From contig JAHJNW010000021.1 in assembly GCA_018820665.1 (NCBI GenBank), positions 1-64,000 on the forward strand: a stretch of 64,000 nt of DNA, in the 5' to 3' direction. A program made the position numbers and the translations under genes. Numbering within the stretch: the stretch's first letter is position 1; each line of letters starts with the position of its first letter. The notes beneath the pieces are model-generated. The model did no database searches, was not told the DNA's origin, and saw only the letters and a program-made list of their open reading frames with translations. The stretch is from Alphaproteobacteria bacterium. Its GTDB lineage: Bacteria; Pseudomonadota; Alphaproteobacteria; Caulobacterales; Caulobacteraceae. This document shows, in pieces, positions 32,608 through 41,787 of this stretch.

Positions 32608-32748
32608 GTAGCCCTGTCTGCACAAGGGCCGCGTCGTCGCGAGGCGCGTTCGCTATCAGATCGGATTGTCGCCCGCAACGCACAGACCTATAAGCGCGGC
32701 AGATTTCCGGCGCGTTACCGCGCCTGCCCTTATTCAGGACTGCGACAG

Positions 32749-33378
32749 ATGGATTTCGCCGCCGCGCGCAAGGTCATGGTGGACAGTCAGGTCCGCGTGA
32801 ACGACGTCACCGACCGGGACCTGCAGGCGGCGTTGCTCGCCGTGCCGCGCGAGCGCTTCCTCCCGGCCGACCGCGCCTTCGCCGCCTATGCCGAGATCGA
32901 GCCGGAAATCGCCGGCGGCCGCCGGCTGATGCTGCCGCGCGACCTGTCCAAACTGCTGATGGCGCTGCAACCGCGCGCCGGCGAGACGGCGCTGGCCATC
33001 GCCGCGCCCTACGCCGCCGCCGTCCTGGCGCAGATGGGGCTGACGGTCACCGCCCAGGAGGCCGACGCCGCCGTGCTCGAGGTCGTGGCCCCGGCCCTGG
33101 CCGAGGCGGGCGTCGAGGGCGTGGCCGCGCCCTTCGCCGAGCCGGTCGGCGCGGGCTATGACCTGATCGTCTCCGAAGCGGCCACGCCGGTCCGGCCAGA
33201 CGCCTGGCTGGCCGCGCTCAAGGTCGGCGGACGCCTCGCTGTGGTTGAGCGCTCCGGCCCCGCCGGCAAGGCCGTGCTCTATGTCAAAGGCGCCTCGGGC
33301 CTGTCCCGGCGCGAGCTGTTCGACGCCGCCCCGCCGGTGCTCGCGGACCTCGCCGCGGAGCCGGCCTTCGCGCTCTAG
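32749..33378 (+). CDS. PCMT-like protein with degenerate SAM motif
   Basis: A 209-residue protein. The N-terminus (FAAARKVMVDSQVRVNDVTDRDLQAALLAVPRERFLP, in blocks) matches protein-L-isoaspartate methyltransferases, which repair damaged aspartates. The usual motif I (VLEIGTGSGY) reads ALAIAAPYAAAV instead, with the glycine signature gone. Later strands (YDLIVSEAA, LKVGGRLAVVE) are kept. It lies 126 bp upstream of tolC, an arrangement seen in other alphaproteobacteria. Loss of methyl transfer is inferred, not shown. Confidence 0.8.
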   Translation: MDFAAARKVMVDSQVRVNDVTDRDLQAALLAVPRERFLPADRAFAAYAEIEPEIAGGRRLMLPRDLSKLLMALQPRAGETALAIAAPYAAAVLAQMGLTVTAQEADAAVLEVVAPALAEAGVEGVAAPFAEPVGAGYDLIVSEAATPVRPDAWLAALKVGGRLAVVERSGPAGKAVLYVKGASGLSRRELFDAAPPVLADLAAEPAFAL

Positions 33379-33504
33379 CGCCGCCGCGACGGACCTTGCG
33401 GCGGCCTGCGTGAAAAAAACTTAACTGGTGCGGGAGGAAACCGTCCCGCATCAGGCCTATGGGATACACAGGGCGCGAGTCTTCCGCGCCAGGCAGGAAC
33501 CATC

Positions 33505-35046
33505 ATGCTGAAACGTTCGCGCGCGCTCGCCTCGGTCGCCATCATCGCCGTCGCTGCCGGCCTGGCTGCGCCTTCGTGGGCCGACACGCTGCAGGAAGCG
33601 ATCGCCCTTGCCTACCGGACCAACCCGTCCTTGCTGGCGCAGCGCGCCAGCCAGCGGTCGCTCGACGAATCCATCGTCCAGGCCCGCGCCGGGTTGCGGC
33701 CCCAGCTCGATGTCACCGCCACCAGCGGCTATTCCTGGAGCGACAGCGCCGGCGGCCCGCGCGAGGTCGACCTGGATGGCGACGGCATCCCCGAAACCAC
33801 CATCAATGTGCCTGCCTCGAACAACGACAGCACCTCTGGCGGACTCTCGATCGGCCTGTCGCAGACCATCTGGTCCGGCGGCCGCATCGGCCACGGCATC
33901 AGCGCGGCCGAGGCCAATATCCTGGCCGGGCGTGAGAACCTTCGCGATATCGAACAGACTGTCCTCGCCTCTGTCATCCAGGCCTATGCCGATGTGATCC
34001 GCGACACCGAGATCCTGAACATCCGGCAGTCCAACCTCGGCGTGCTGCAACGCCAGCTGGACGAATCCTCGGCCCGATTCGAGGTCGGCGAGATCACCCG
34101 CACCGACGTGGCCCAGTCGGAAGCCCGTCTGGCCCAGTCCGAGGCCGATCTGGCCAACGCCCAGGCCCAGCTTTCGGTGTCGCGCGCCGTCTATGCGGCC
34201 GTGGTCGGCCAGGCCCCGGGCGATCTCGCCCCCATGCCGGCGCTCCCGAACCTGCCCGGCGACTTCGACAGCGCCCTCGATGTCGCCCTGCTCGACAATC
34301 CGGGCATCCGCGCCGCCGGCTACAACCTGCGGGCGGCTGAGGCCAATGTCGCGGCGGCCAAGGCGGAATACATGCCTTCGGCCCGGCTGACGGCGTCCTA
34401 TGGCGGCGCCACCAATGACCTCGGCAGCCCGGGTGACATCGCCGACAACACCAGCTTCACGGCCGGCGCCTCGATCTCGGTCCCGCTGTTCACCGGCGGA
34501 CTGAACGGCTCGCGTGTCGCCCGGGCCCGCGAACAGGCCAATATCGCCCAGATCAATCTCGAGGGCGAACGCCGCGCCACCCTCCAATCCGTCAGCTCGG
34601 CGTACGCCCAGTCGCTGTCCGCCCGCTCGACCCTGACGGCGGGGCAGGAAGCCGTGCGCGCCGCCACCGTGGCGGCCGAGGGTGTCCGCCAGGAAGCCCA
34701 GGTCGGCCTGCGCACCACGCTCGACGTGCTGAACCAGGAGCTGGAGCTGCGCAGCGCCGAGGTCACCCTCGCCAGCGCGCGGCGCAATGAATACGTCGCC
34801 CAGGCCAATCTTCTGGCGGCCATGGGCCGGCTGGAAGGGGCCGATCTGGATCCGACCCTGACCCTCTACGACCCGGTCGACAACTACGAGCGGGTGCGCA
34901 ATCGCGGCGCCCTGCCGTGGGATGGTCTGATCGAGGCCATCGACCGCATCGCCGCGCCGCCGGTCGTCCCCGCCAACGACGCGGTCGACGCACCGATCGA
35001 CGCGCAACTGAAGTCCGAGATCATCCAGACCGCGCCCCGGGACTAA
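33505..35046 (+). CDS. tolC: TolC-family outer membrane efflux/secretion protein
   Basis: A 513-residue protein with a signal peptide (cleaved near SWA/DT). It is a two-repeat OEP protein: DTLQEAIALAYRTNPSLLAQRA begins the first and DFDSALDVALLDNPGIRAAGYNLRAAEANVAAAKAEYMPSARL, here as blocks, the second. Long helices rich in Gln/Ala/Glu fit the periplasmic tunnel. It would serve type I secretion or RND export. A loop near residues 89-97 reads DLDGDGIPE, a calcium-binding-like motif. The ATG follows AGGAACC after a run of A. Confidence 0.93.
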   Translation: MLKRSRALASVAIIAVAAGLAAPSWADTLQEAIALAYRTNPSLLAQRASQRSLDESIVQARAGLRPQLDVTATSGYSWSDSAGGPREVDLDGDGIPETTINVPASNNDSTSGGLSIGLSQTIWSGGRIGHGISAAEANILAGRENLRDIEQTVLASVIQAYADVIRDTEILNIRQSNLGVLQRQLDESSARFEVGEITRTDVAQSEARLAQSEADLANAQAQLSVSRAVYAAVVGQAPGDLAPMPALPNLPGDFDSALDVALLDNPGIRAAGYNLRAAEANVAAAKAEYMPSARLTASYGGATNDLGSPGDIADNTSFTAGASISVPLFTGGLNGSRVARAREQANIAQINLEGERRATLQSVSSAYAQSLSARSTLTAGQEAVRAATVAAEGVRQEAQVGLRTTLDVLNQELELRSAEVTLASARRNEYVAQANLLAAMGRLEGADLDPTLTLYDPVDNYERVRNRGALPWDGLIEAIDRIAAPPVVPANDAVDAPIDAQLKSEIIQTAPRD

Positions 35047-35222
35047 GGGAGCGCGGACGGGTCGCCCGGCGGGCGATCCGCCCCCGCAGAGTTAGCCGGG
35101 CGCGCGAAAACGCCCGTTGATTCCAGCGGGCTGAGATGCGACGACAGCCTGGGTGGGGCAGGGGCCTGGTTCCACGCCGCCATCCGTTTTGATTTGCGTT
35201 CGCCGCGCCTCGGGGTTTCGAC

Positions 35223-35897
35223 ATGACCGACCAGACCGCCCAGGAACCGACGATGGAGGAAATCCTGGCGTCGATCCGCCGGATCATCTCCGAAGACGAC
35301 GCACCGGCCGAGACCGCCCCGGCCCCGGCCGCGGAAGCGCCCGCCGAAACCGAGACCCACCCCGAGCCCGAGCCGGCCGCCCCGGTCGAGGCCTCGCCCG
35401 TCATGGCCGACGAACCCCCCGCGACGCCTGAGCCGGCCGCGGACGAGGACGTGCTGGAACTGACCGACACCTATGAGGCGCCTGTCGAGGCGCCGGCGGC
35501 CGAGAGCATCGGCGACCTCGACGTCTCGCCGGCCCAGCCGGACGTCGATCCCTTCCCGGTCGAGGCCGTCAGCGAATCGGCCTTCGCGCCGGAGTCCGAA
35601 CCGGAGCCCGAGCCGGAGCCGGCTCATGCCGCCGCTCCCGCCCCCTCGACCGGCTATGACACCCTCGTCGGCGACAGCGCCGCGGCCAGCGCCGCCTCGG
35701 CCTTCGCCGGACTGGCCTCCTCCCTCAAGAAGCCCGAGCCCATGGAAACCTCGATCCCCTCCGGCCCGACCCTCGACGAACTGGCCCGCTCGCTGCTGCG
35801 GCCGATGCTGAAGGAATGGCTCGACGCCAATCTGCCGGGCATCGTCGAGGCCGAGGTACGCAAGGAAGTCGAACGCATCGCCCGCACCGCCGGCTAG
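35223..35897 (+). CDS. popZ: polar organising protein PopZ
   Basis: A 224-residue PopZ (DUF2497). The N-terminal binding helix is MEEILASIRRIISEDD (residues 11-26). A long acidic Pro/Glu/Ala linker (about 27-165) follows. The C-terminal oligomerisation helices are PTLDELARSLLRPMLKEWLD and PGIVEAEVRKEVERIARTAG. It forms polymeric polar hubs that anchor the chromosome origin via ParB. Caulobacter PopZ is 177 residues, so the linker is longer here. It precedes valS, the usual neighbour in this order. Confidence 0.96.
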   Translation: MTDQTAQEPTMEEILASIRRIISEDDAPAETAPAPAAEAPAETETHPEPEPAAPVEASPVMADEPPATPEPAADEDVLELTDTYEAPVEAPAAESIGDLDVSPAQPDVDPFPVEAVSESAFAPESEPEPEPEPAHAAAPAPSTGYDTLVGDSAAASAASAFAGLASSLKKPEPMETSIPSGPTLDELARSLLRPMLKEWLDANLPGIVEAEVRKEVERIARTAG

Positions 35898-35933
35898 CTT
35901 CACCTGCGACCTGATCAAGGCTAGATCATTCCG

Positions 35934-35966
35934 GGGCGGCTCCAGTCGGAGCCGCCCTTCTTCTTT
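35934..35966 (+). terminator. intrinsic terminator after popZ
   Basis: GGGCGGCTCC and GGAGCCGCCC form a perfect 10-bp stem with an AGTC loop, then TTCTTCTTT. It lies 18 bp upstream of the valS ATG. Confidence 0.85.
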
Positions 35967-35983
35967 GCAGTAAGACCCACCTC

Positions 35984-38716
35984 ATGCTCGACAAGACCTT
36001 CGACCCGAAAGCCGCCGAACCCCGCCTGTACGCCGCCTGGGAAGAAAGCGGCGTGTTCGCGCCGCGCCAGGATACGGCCGCTGAGGCCTATTCGATCGTC
36101 ATTCCGCCGCCGAACGTGACCGGCTCGCTGCACATCGGCCACGCCCTCAACAACACCCTGCAGGACATCCTCGCCCGCTATCACCGGATGAAGGGCAAGG
36201 CCGTCCTGTGGCTGCCCGGCACCGATCACGCGGGCATCGCCACCCAGATGGTGGTCGAGCGCCAGCTGGCGGCGGCCGGCAACGAAAGCCGGCGCGAGAT
36301 GGGCCGCGAGGCCTTCGTCTCCAAGGTCTGGGAATGGAAGGCCGAGAGCGGCGGGACCATCGTCCAGCAGTTGCGCCGCCTCGGCGCCTCCTGCGACTGG
36401 AGCCGCGAACGCTTCACCCTCGACGAGGGGCTGAACGCCGCCGTGCGCAAGGTCTTCGTCCAGCTGCACAAGGAAGGCCTGATCTACCGCGACAAGCGGC
36501 TGGTCAACTGGGACCCGCATTTCCAGACCGCCATCTCGGACCTCGAGGTCGAGCAGCGCGAGATGGACGGGTCCTACTGGCATTTCGCCTATCCGCTGGC
36601 CGACGGCGTCACCTACGAACACCCGGTCGCCTTCGACGACGACGGCAAGGCGACGGAGTGGGAGACCCGAGACTACATCGTCGTCGCCACCACCCGGCCC
36701 GAGACCATGCTGGGCGACACCGGCGTGGCGGTGCATCCGGACGATGAGCGCTACAGCGGTCTGGTCGGCAAGTTCGTCACCCTTCCGATCGTCGGCCGCC
36801 GCATCCCGATCGTCGCCGATGACTACGCCGATCCGACCAAGGGCTCGGGCGCGGTCAAGATCACCCCGGCGCACGACTTCAACGACTTCCAGGTCGGCAA
36901 ACGCGCCGGCCTCGCGGCCCTGAACGTCATGGACGCCTTCGGCCGCATCACCGCCGCCGACACGCCCGACGTGCCCGCCGACTACGAGGGCCTCGACCGC
37001 TTCGCCGCCCGCAAGGCCATCGTCGCCCGCGCCGAAGAAAAGGGCTGGCTCAAGGAGATCGAGAAGACCCGTCACGTCATCCCGCACGGCGACCGCTCCG
37101 GCGTGGTCATCGAGCCGTGGCTGACGGACCAGTGGTACGTCGACGCCCACACGCTTGCGCAACCGGCGCTCAGGGCGGTGGAGCAGGGCGACACCACCTT
37201 CGAACCGAAGAGCTACGAGAAAATCTATTTCGAATGGCTGCGTAACATCGAGCCGTGGTGCATTTCGCGCCAGCTCTGGTGGGGTCACCGCATTCCGGCC
37301 TGGTACGGTCCGAACGGCGAGATCTACGTCGCCGAGACCGAGGAAGACGCCCGTGAACAGGCGATGTCGGACTATGACTCCGAGGTCGTCCTGACCCAGG
37401 ACGAGGACGTCCTCGACACCTGGTTCAGCTCGGCCCTGTGGCCGTTCTCGACCATGGGCTGGCCCGAGAAGACCGACGACCTTGAGCGCTTCTACCCGAC
37501 CTCCGATCTCGTCACCGCCGCCGACATCATCTTCTTCTGGGTCGCCCGGATGATGATGATGGGACTTCACTTCATGGATGAGGTTCCGTTCAAACGGGTG
37601 ATCATCAATGGCCTGGTCCGCGACGAGAAGGGCCAGAAGATGAGCAAGTCGAAGGGGAACGTCATCGATCCCCTGACCATCATCGACGAGCTCGGCGCCG
37701 ACCCGCTGCGCTTCACCATGGCCATTCTGTCGGGTACGCGCGACATCAAGTTGTCTCGCCAACGCATTGAAGGCTATCGCAACTTTGGAACCAAGCTGTG
37801 GAACGCCGCGCGCTTCTCGCAGATGAACGAGGCGCGCCGCGTCGAGGGCTTCGACCCCGCCGCCGTCGACCAGACCATCAACCGCTGGATCCGCGGCGAG
37901 CTGACCAAGGCCGAGCGTCAGGTCTCGGCCGCCATCGAGGCCGGTCGGTTCGACGACGCCGCCTCGGCCCTGTACCGCTTCGTCTGGAACGTCTTCTGCG
38001 ACTGGTATCTGGAGCTGGCCAAGCCGGTCTTCACCGGCGCCGACGAGGCGGCGAAGGCCGAGACCCGGGCCATGACCGCCTGGACCCTCGACCAGACCCT
38101 GAAGCTGATGCACCCGGTCATGCCCTTCATCACCGAGGAGTTGTGGGACCAACTCGCCGCCGACGGCGCCCCCCGCGCCGAGGTGACCCTGATCGGCGCC
38201 GCCTGGCCCGACCTGCCCGAGGCCTTCATCGATCCGGCGGCCGAGGCCGAGATCGGCTGGCTGGTCGACCTCGTCACCGAGATCCGCGCCCTGCGCGCCG
38301 AGATGAACCTGGCCCCGTCGGCCAAACCGCCGCTGACCTTCGTCGCCCCCGACGCCGCGACGGCGGACCGCATCGCCCGTCATCGCGATCTGATCCTGAC
38401 CCTCGCCCGGGTGTCCGAGGTGGGGACCGCCGAGACCGCGCCGGCCGGGGCGGTGACCCTCGTCTCCGGCGGCGCCACGGCGGCCCTGTCGCTGGCCGGC
38501 ATCATCGACCTCGCCGCCGAACGCGCCCGGCTCCAAAAGGAGATCGCCGCCTTCGACAGCGACATCGGTCACGTCAACAAGAAGCTGGGCAATCCCAATT
38601 TCGTCGCCCGCGCCGCCCCCGAGGTCGTTGACGAGCAGCGCGAGAAACTGGCCGAGGCCGAGGCCGGCAAGGCCCGGCTGCAGGCCGCCCTGGCCCGTCT
38701 GGACGCGGTGGGGTGA
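35984..38716 (+). CDS. valS: valyl-tRNA synthetase
   Basis: A 910-residue class I synthetase. The HIGH motif lies in [16 protein letters not shown] near residue 40 and [12 protein letters not shown] near 552. The editing (CP1) domain carries [19 protein letters not shown]. The C-terminal coiled coil ([25 protein letters not shown]) is intact. It charges tRNA-Val and clears mischarged Thr. It overlaps the next gene by three bases. Confidence 0.98.
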   Translation: MLDKTFDPKAAEPRLYAAWEESGVFAPRQDTAAEAYSIVIPPPNVTGSLHIGHALNNTLQDILARYHRMKGKAVLWLPGTDHAGIATQMVVERQLAAAGNESRREMGREAFVSKVWEWKAESGGTIVQQLRRLGASCDWSRERFTLDEGLNAAVRKVFVQLHKEGLIYRDKRLVNWDPHFQTAISDLEVEQREMDGSYWHFAYPLADGVTYEHPVAFDDDGKATEWETRDYIVVATTRPETMLGDTGVAVHPDDERYSGLVGKFVTLPIVGRRIPIVADDYADPTKGSGAVKITPAHDFNDFQVGKRAGLAALNVMDAFGRITAADTPDVPADYEGLDRFAARKAIVARAEEKGWLKEIEKTRHVIPHGDRSGVVIEPWLTDQWYVDAHTLAQPALRAVEQGDTTFEPKSYEKIYFEWLRNIEPWCISRQLWWGHRIPAWYGPNGEIYVAETEEDAREQAMSDYDSEVVLTQDEDVLDTWFSSALWPFSTMGWPEKTDDLERFYPTSDLVTAADIIFFWVARMMMMGLHFMDEVPFKRVIINGLVRDEKGQKMSKSKGNVIDPLTIIDELGADPLRFTMAILSGTRDIKLSRQRIEGYRNFGTKLWNAARFSQMNEARRVEGFDPAAVDQTINRWIRGELTKAERQVSAAIEAGRFDDAASALYRFVWNVFCDWYLELAKPVFTGADEAAKAETRAMTAWTLDQTLKLMHPVMPFITEELWDQLAADGAPRAEVTLIGAAWPDLPEAFIDPAAEAEIGWLVDLVTEIRALRAEMNLAPSAKPPLTFVAPDAATADRIARHRDLILTLARVSEVGTAETAPAGAVTLVSGGATAALSLAGIIDLAAERARLQKEIAAFDSDIGHVNKKLGNPNFVARAAPEVVDEQREKLAEAEAGKARLQAALARLDAVG

Positions 38717-39450
38717 GGCGCGTCCGCCTCGACCAGCTGCTGGTCTCGCGCGGCCTGGCCGAGAGCCGTTCCAAGGCGAGGGCGGCGATCGACGCCGGCG
38801 GGGTCACGTTCGACGGCCTCCCGGCCACCTCGGCCTCGCGGATGGTCGCCGACGACGCGGTCCTGACCTATGCCGACGCCCATCGCTGGGTCGGACGCGG
38901 GGCGCTCAAGCTGGATCACGCCCTGTCGCTGTGGCCGGTCGCGGTCGAGGGCCGTACGGTGCTGGACATCGGCGCCTCGACGGGCGGCTTCACCGAGGTC
39001 TGCCTCGAACGCGGCGCGGCCCGCGTCTTCGCCGTCGACGTCGGCTCGGGACAGATGCACCCCCGCGTCGCCGCCGATCCGCGGGTGATCAATCTCGAAC
39101 ACACCGACGCCCGCGACCTGACGCCGGCGCTGATTCCCGAGCCGCCCGGCCTGATCGTCTGCGACGCCAGCTTCATCGGCCTGGCCAAGGTTCTGCCCGC
39201 CGCCCTCGCCCTGGCCGCCCCGGGGACCGATCTCGTCACCCTGGTGAAGCCGCAGTTCGAAGCCGACCGCCCCGGCGGCGGCAATCGCCGCGGCGTGGTC
39301 AAGGACCCGGTCGCGCATCAGGCCGCCGTCGCCTCAGTCTCGACCTGGCTGGAGGGTCAGGGCTGGGCGATGCAGGCGACGACCGAAAGCCCGATCACCG
39401 GCGCCGACGGCAACGTCGAATTCCTGCTCTGGGCGAAGCGCCCCGGATAG
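38713..39450 (+). CDS. tlyA: TlyA-family rRNA 2'-O-methyltransferase
   Basis: A 245-residue protein. An N-terminal S4 domain ([24 protein letters not shown]) is followed by a Rossmann methyltransferase domain with [14 protein letters not shown] near residue 82. KPQFEADR and the [10 protein letters not shown] ending are typical. TlyA enzymes methylate 16S and 23S rRNA; some are annotated as haemolysins. The GTG start overlaps the valS stop (GTGA). Confidence 0.9.
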   Translation: MRRVRLDQLLVSRGLAESRSKARAAIDAGGVTFDGLPATSASRMVADDAVLTYADAHRWVGRGALKLDHALSLWPVAVEGRTVLDIGASTGGFTEVCLERGAARVFAVDVGSGQMHPRVAADPRVINLEHTDARDLTPALIPEPPGLIVCDASFIGLAKVLPAALALAAPGTDLVTLVKPQFEADRPGGGNRRGVVKDPVAHQAAVASVSTWLEGQGWAMQATTESPITGADGNVEFLLWAKRPG

Positions 39451-39522
39451 CGCCCGATCCTGCGCTCAAGCAGCGAGCGACCGCGTCGCGAGCGCTAGCG
39501 CTCCCCTTTCAGACAAGGAAAA

Positions 39523-39550
39523 ACCCCCGGTGGATTGCTCCACCGGGGGT
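39523..39550 (-). terminator. intrinsic terminator for the glycine-zipper gene
   Basis: ACCCCCGGTGGA and TCCACCGGGGGT form a perfect 12-bp stem with a TTGC loop. On the minus strand it is followed by TTTTCCTTGTCT. It lies 57 bp past the stop of the minus-strand gene. It may also stop tlyA transcripts. Confidence 0.85.
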
Positions 39551-39606
39551 CTCCGTCACATCGCCGATCGACAGGGGGGCTGAAAATAATCGGCGACGCG
39601 ATTCGG

Positions 39607-40383
39607 TCAGTAGCGGTCCGGGCAGGACTGCTCGTAACGGGTGATGATCCGGCCGCTGCGGTCATAGCTGCGGGTCTCGATCGTGCGGCAGGCGTAGGAG
39701 TCGGGGCCATGGCCCGACTGATAGCGGCTGCCGGAACTGCGGTTGTAGTCGTAGCCCGACCGTCCGGATTCGTACCGGTCATAGCCATAGGCCTGGGACT
39801 GGTAGCCATAGGTCTGCTGCTGGCTGTAGCCATAGCCGCCGCGGTCGTCGTAGCGGCTGTCGGCCGGATAGCCGTAGCTGTCGCCATATCGGCTGTCGCC
39901 GTACTGGCTGTTATCGTAGCGGCTGTCGCTGTAGCGATAGTCCGATCCGTAGCGGTCGCAATCCCGCGCCGAGCTGCCGCCGACGCCGGCGCCGACCACG
40001 GCTCCGAGCACGCCGCCCAGCACACTGCCTTCGGTCCGACGGCCGCGCGCGCCCAGTTGGGATCCGACCACGGCCCCGAGGGTGGCGCCGACGACCGCGC
40101 CGCCGGCCTGACGGTTGTTGCGGCTGTCGCGGCATTCGTCCTGGCCGTAGCGGCCGTCGCGATATCGGTCGTCGTAGCCGTAACGGTCATTCTGGCCGTA
40201 TCGGCTGTCGTAGCGATCCGCCTGGGGGTAGCGGTTGTCGTAGTCGTACGGCTGGCTGTAGGCGCCCGTGCCGTAGTTCTGCGGCCCCTGATAGGGATAG
40301 GACTGGGCCGAGGCCGAAGCCGGGGCCAGCAGCATGCCGGCGGCGGCAGCGGTGGCGGTTAGGGCGGACAGGCGGGCGAACAT
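39607..40383 (-). CDS. secreted Tyr/Arg-rich protein with glycine-zipper segment
   Basis: A 258-residue protein with a signal peptide (APASASAQ). The mature protein has many DSRYG, DRY and YGY repeats before and after a central glycine zipper of two helices: GGAVVGATLGAVVGSQLGA and GSVLGGVLGAVVGAGVGG. It has five Cys. Glycine-zipper proteins associate with the outer membrane or periplasm. The repeat bands read as YGDSRYGDSYGYPADSRYDD and similar. Function unknown; a structural envelope role is plausible. Confidence 0.75.
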   Translation of the reverse strand: MFARLSALTATAAAAGMLLAPASASAQSYPYQGPQNYGTGAYSQPYDYDNRYPQADRYDSRYGQNDRYGYDDRYRDGRYGQDECRDSRNNRQAGGAVVGATLGAVVGSQLGARGRRTEGSVLGGVLGAVVGAGVGGSSARDCDRYGSDYRYSDSRYDNSQYGDSRYGDSYGYPADSRYDDRGGYGYSQQQTYGYQSQAYGYDRYESGRSGYDYNRSSGSRYQSGHGPDSYACRTIETRSYDRSGRIITRYEQSCPDRY

Positions 40384-40542
40384 CGTATCGATCCTGGACT
40401 CGGTTGCAGAGGTGAAGCCCGAACGAACGGCGCCCCGGTCTGTTGCAATCACTGTTAAGGCCGCGAAGCTGAACGGCCTTTGAGTGCGTCGTTCATCTTC
40501 GTTCAGGTTTCACCCGGGGCGCGGAAGCCCTAGAAGCGCGCG

Positions 40543-41787
40543 ATGACGGAAACGCTGACCATCACGCGCGTAGGCGGGCAGGGCGACGGGATCGCCGACA
40601 CGGCCGCCGGCCCTGTCTTCGCGCCCCTGACCCTGCCGGGCGAAACCGTCCGCGCCGAGGTCCGCGACGGCCGCGCCGAAGCGGTCGAGATTGTCACCGC
40701 CAGCCCGGACCGGATCGCGCCGGTCTCGCCGCAGTACGGCGATTGCGGCGGCTGTTCCCTGCAACACTGGGCGAGCGGGCCGTATCTGGACTGGAAGCGC
40801 GAACAGGTCCGCCTCGCCCTCGCCCGGGAGGGAATTGAGACCGAGATCGAGCCGACCGTGGCTGTGCCGCCCGGCACCCGCCGCCGCCTCGCCCTGCACG
40901 CGCGGCGCGGCGACGACGGCCGCGTCATCCTCGGCTTCAAGGCGCGCAAGAGCTGGCGGCTGGTCGAGGTCAACGCCTGCCCGGTGGCCGATCCCCGGCT
41001 GGTCGCGGCCTTCCCGGCCCTGGCCCGGGTGGCCGAGCCCTTCCTCGAACACCCGAAATCCGCCCCGACCCTGCATGTGACCCTGACCCTGACCGGGCTC
41101 GACGTCGACGTGACCGGCGTCGAGCGGCGCAGCGGCGGCCTGTCCCGCGACGCCCAGATACGGGCCATCCAGGCGGCCGGTGTGGCCGATCTGGCCCGCC
41201 TCAGTCTCGCCGGCGACACGCTGGTGATGTCGCGCCAGCCCCAGATCGCCTTCGGCCCGGCCTCCGTGCCCCTGCCGGCCGGCGGCTTCCTCCAGGCCGT
41301 GCCCGAGGCCGAGGCGGCCATGGTCGCGCGCGCGGTCGAAGCCGTGCGCGGGGCGAAGAAGATCGCCGACCTGTTCTGCGGCGCCGGGACCTTCACCTTC
41401 CCGCTGGCCACGGTCGCGCCGGTGCTGGCCGCCGACTCCGCCGCGGCCTCCATCGCCGCGCTGAAGGCCGGCCTCGGCACGGCCAAAGGTCTGAAGCCGA
41501 TCACCGCCGAGGCGCGCGACCTGTTCCGCCGCCCGCTCGCCCCCTACGACCTGCGCGGTTGCGACGCCATCGTGCTGGACCCGCCCCGTGCGGGGGCGCT
41601 GGACCAGACCGCCCAGCTCGGGGCGACGAAGGCGCACGCCGTCGTCTATGTCTCCTGCAACCCGGTCACCTTCGCCCGCGACGCCCGCGTGCTGATTGAC
41701 GCCGGCTTCCGGCTGGAGCGGGTCACCCCGGTCGACCAGTTCCTCTGGTCCGCCCACGTCGAGCTGGTCGGGGTGTTCCGACGCTAG
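40543..41787 (+). CDS. class I RNA m5U methyltransferase (RlmD/TrmA family)
   Basis: A 414-residue uridine methyltransferase. It has a TRAM-like N-terminus (TLTITRVGGQGDGIADTAAG), an iron-sulfur region with CGGCSLQHW and NACPV, and the catalytic domain with LFCGAGTFTFPLA, DPPRAGALD and the nucleophile block VYVSCNPVTFARDARVL. The first cysteine of the usual four-Cys cluster is not seen (the segment reads APVSPQYGDCGGC). Target is probably 23S rRNA. It lies tail-to-tail with the radical SAM gene, with no gap. Confidence 0.9.
   Translation: MTETLTITRVGGQGDGIADTAAGPVFAPLTLPGETVRAEVRDGRAEAVEIVTASPDRIAPVSPQYGDCGGCSLQHWASGPYLDWKREQVRLALAREGIETEIEPTVAVPPGTRRRLALHARRGDDGRVILGFKARKSWRLVEVNACPVADPRLVAAFPALARVAEPFLEHPKSAPTLHVTLTLTGLDVDVTGVERRSGGLSRDAQIRAIQAAGVADLARLSLAGDTLVMSRQPQIAFGPASVPLPAGGFLQAVPEAEAAMVARAVEAVRGAKKIADLFCGAGTFTFPLATVAPVLAADSAAASIAALKAGLGTAKGLKPITAEARDLFRRPLAPYDLRGCDAIVLDPPRAGALDQTAQLGATKAHAVVYVSCNPVTFARDARVLIDAGFRLERVTPVDQFLWSAHVELVGVFRR

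Noticed and set aside
35921-38572. 883-codon open frame opposite valS
   Set aside because: It is the antisense of a clear ValRS, has His/Asp/Gly/Arg-rich composition typical of GC-rich shadow frames and shows no domain.
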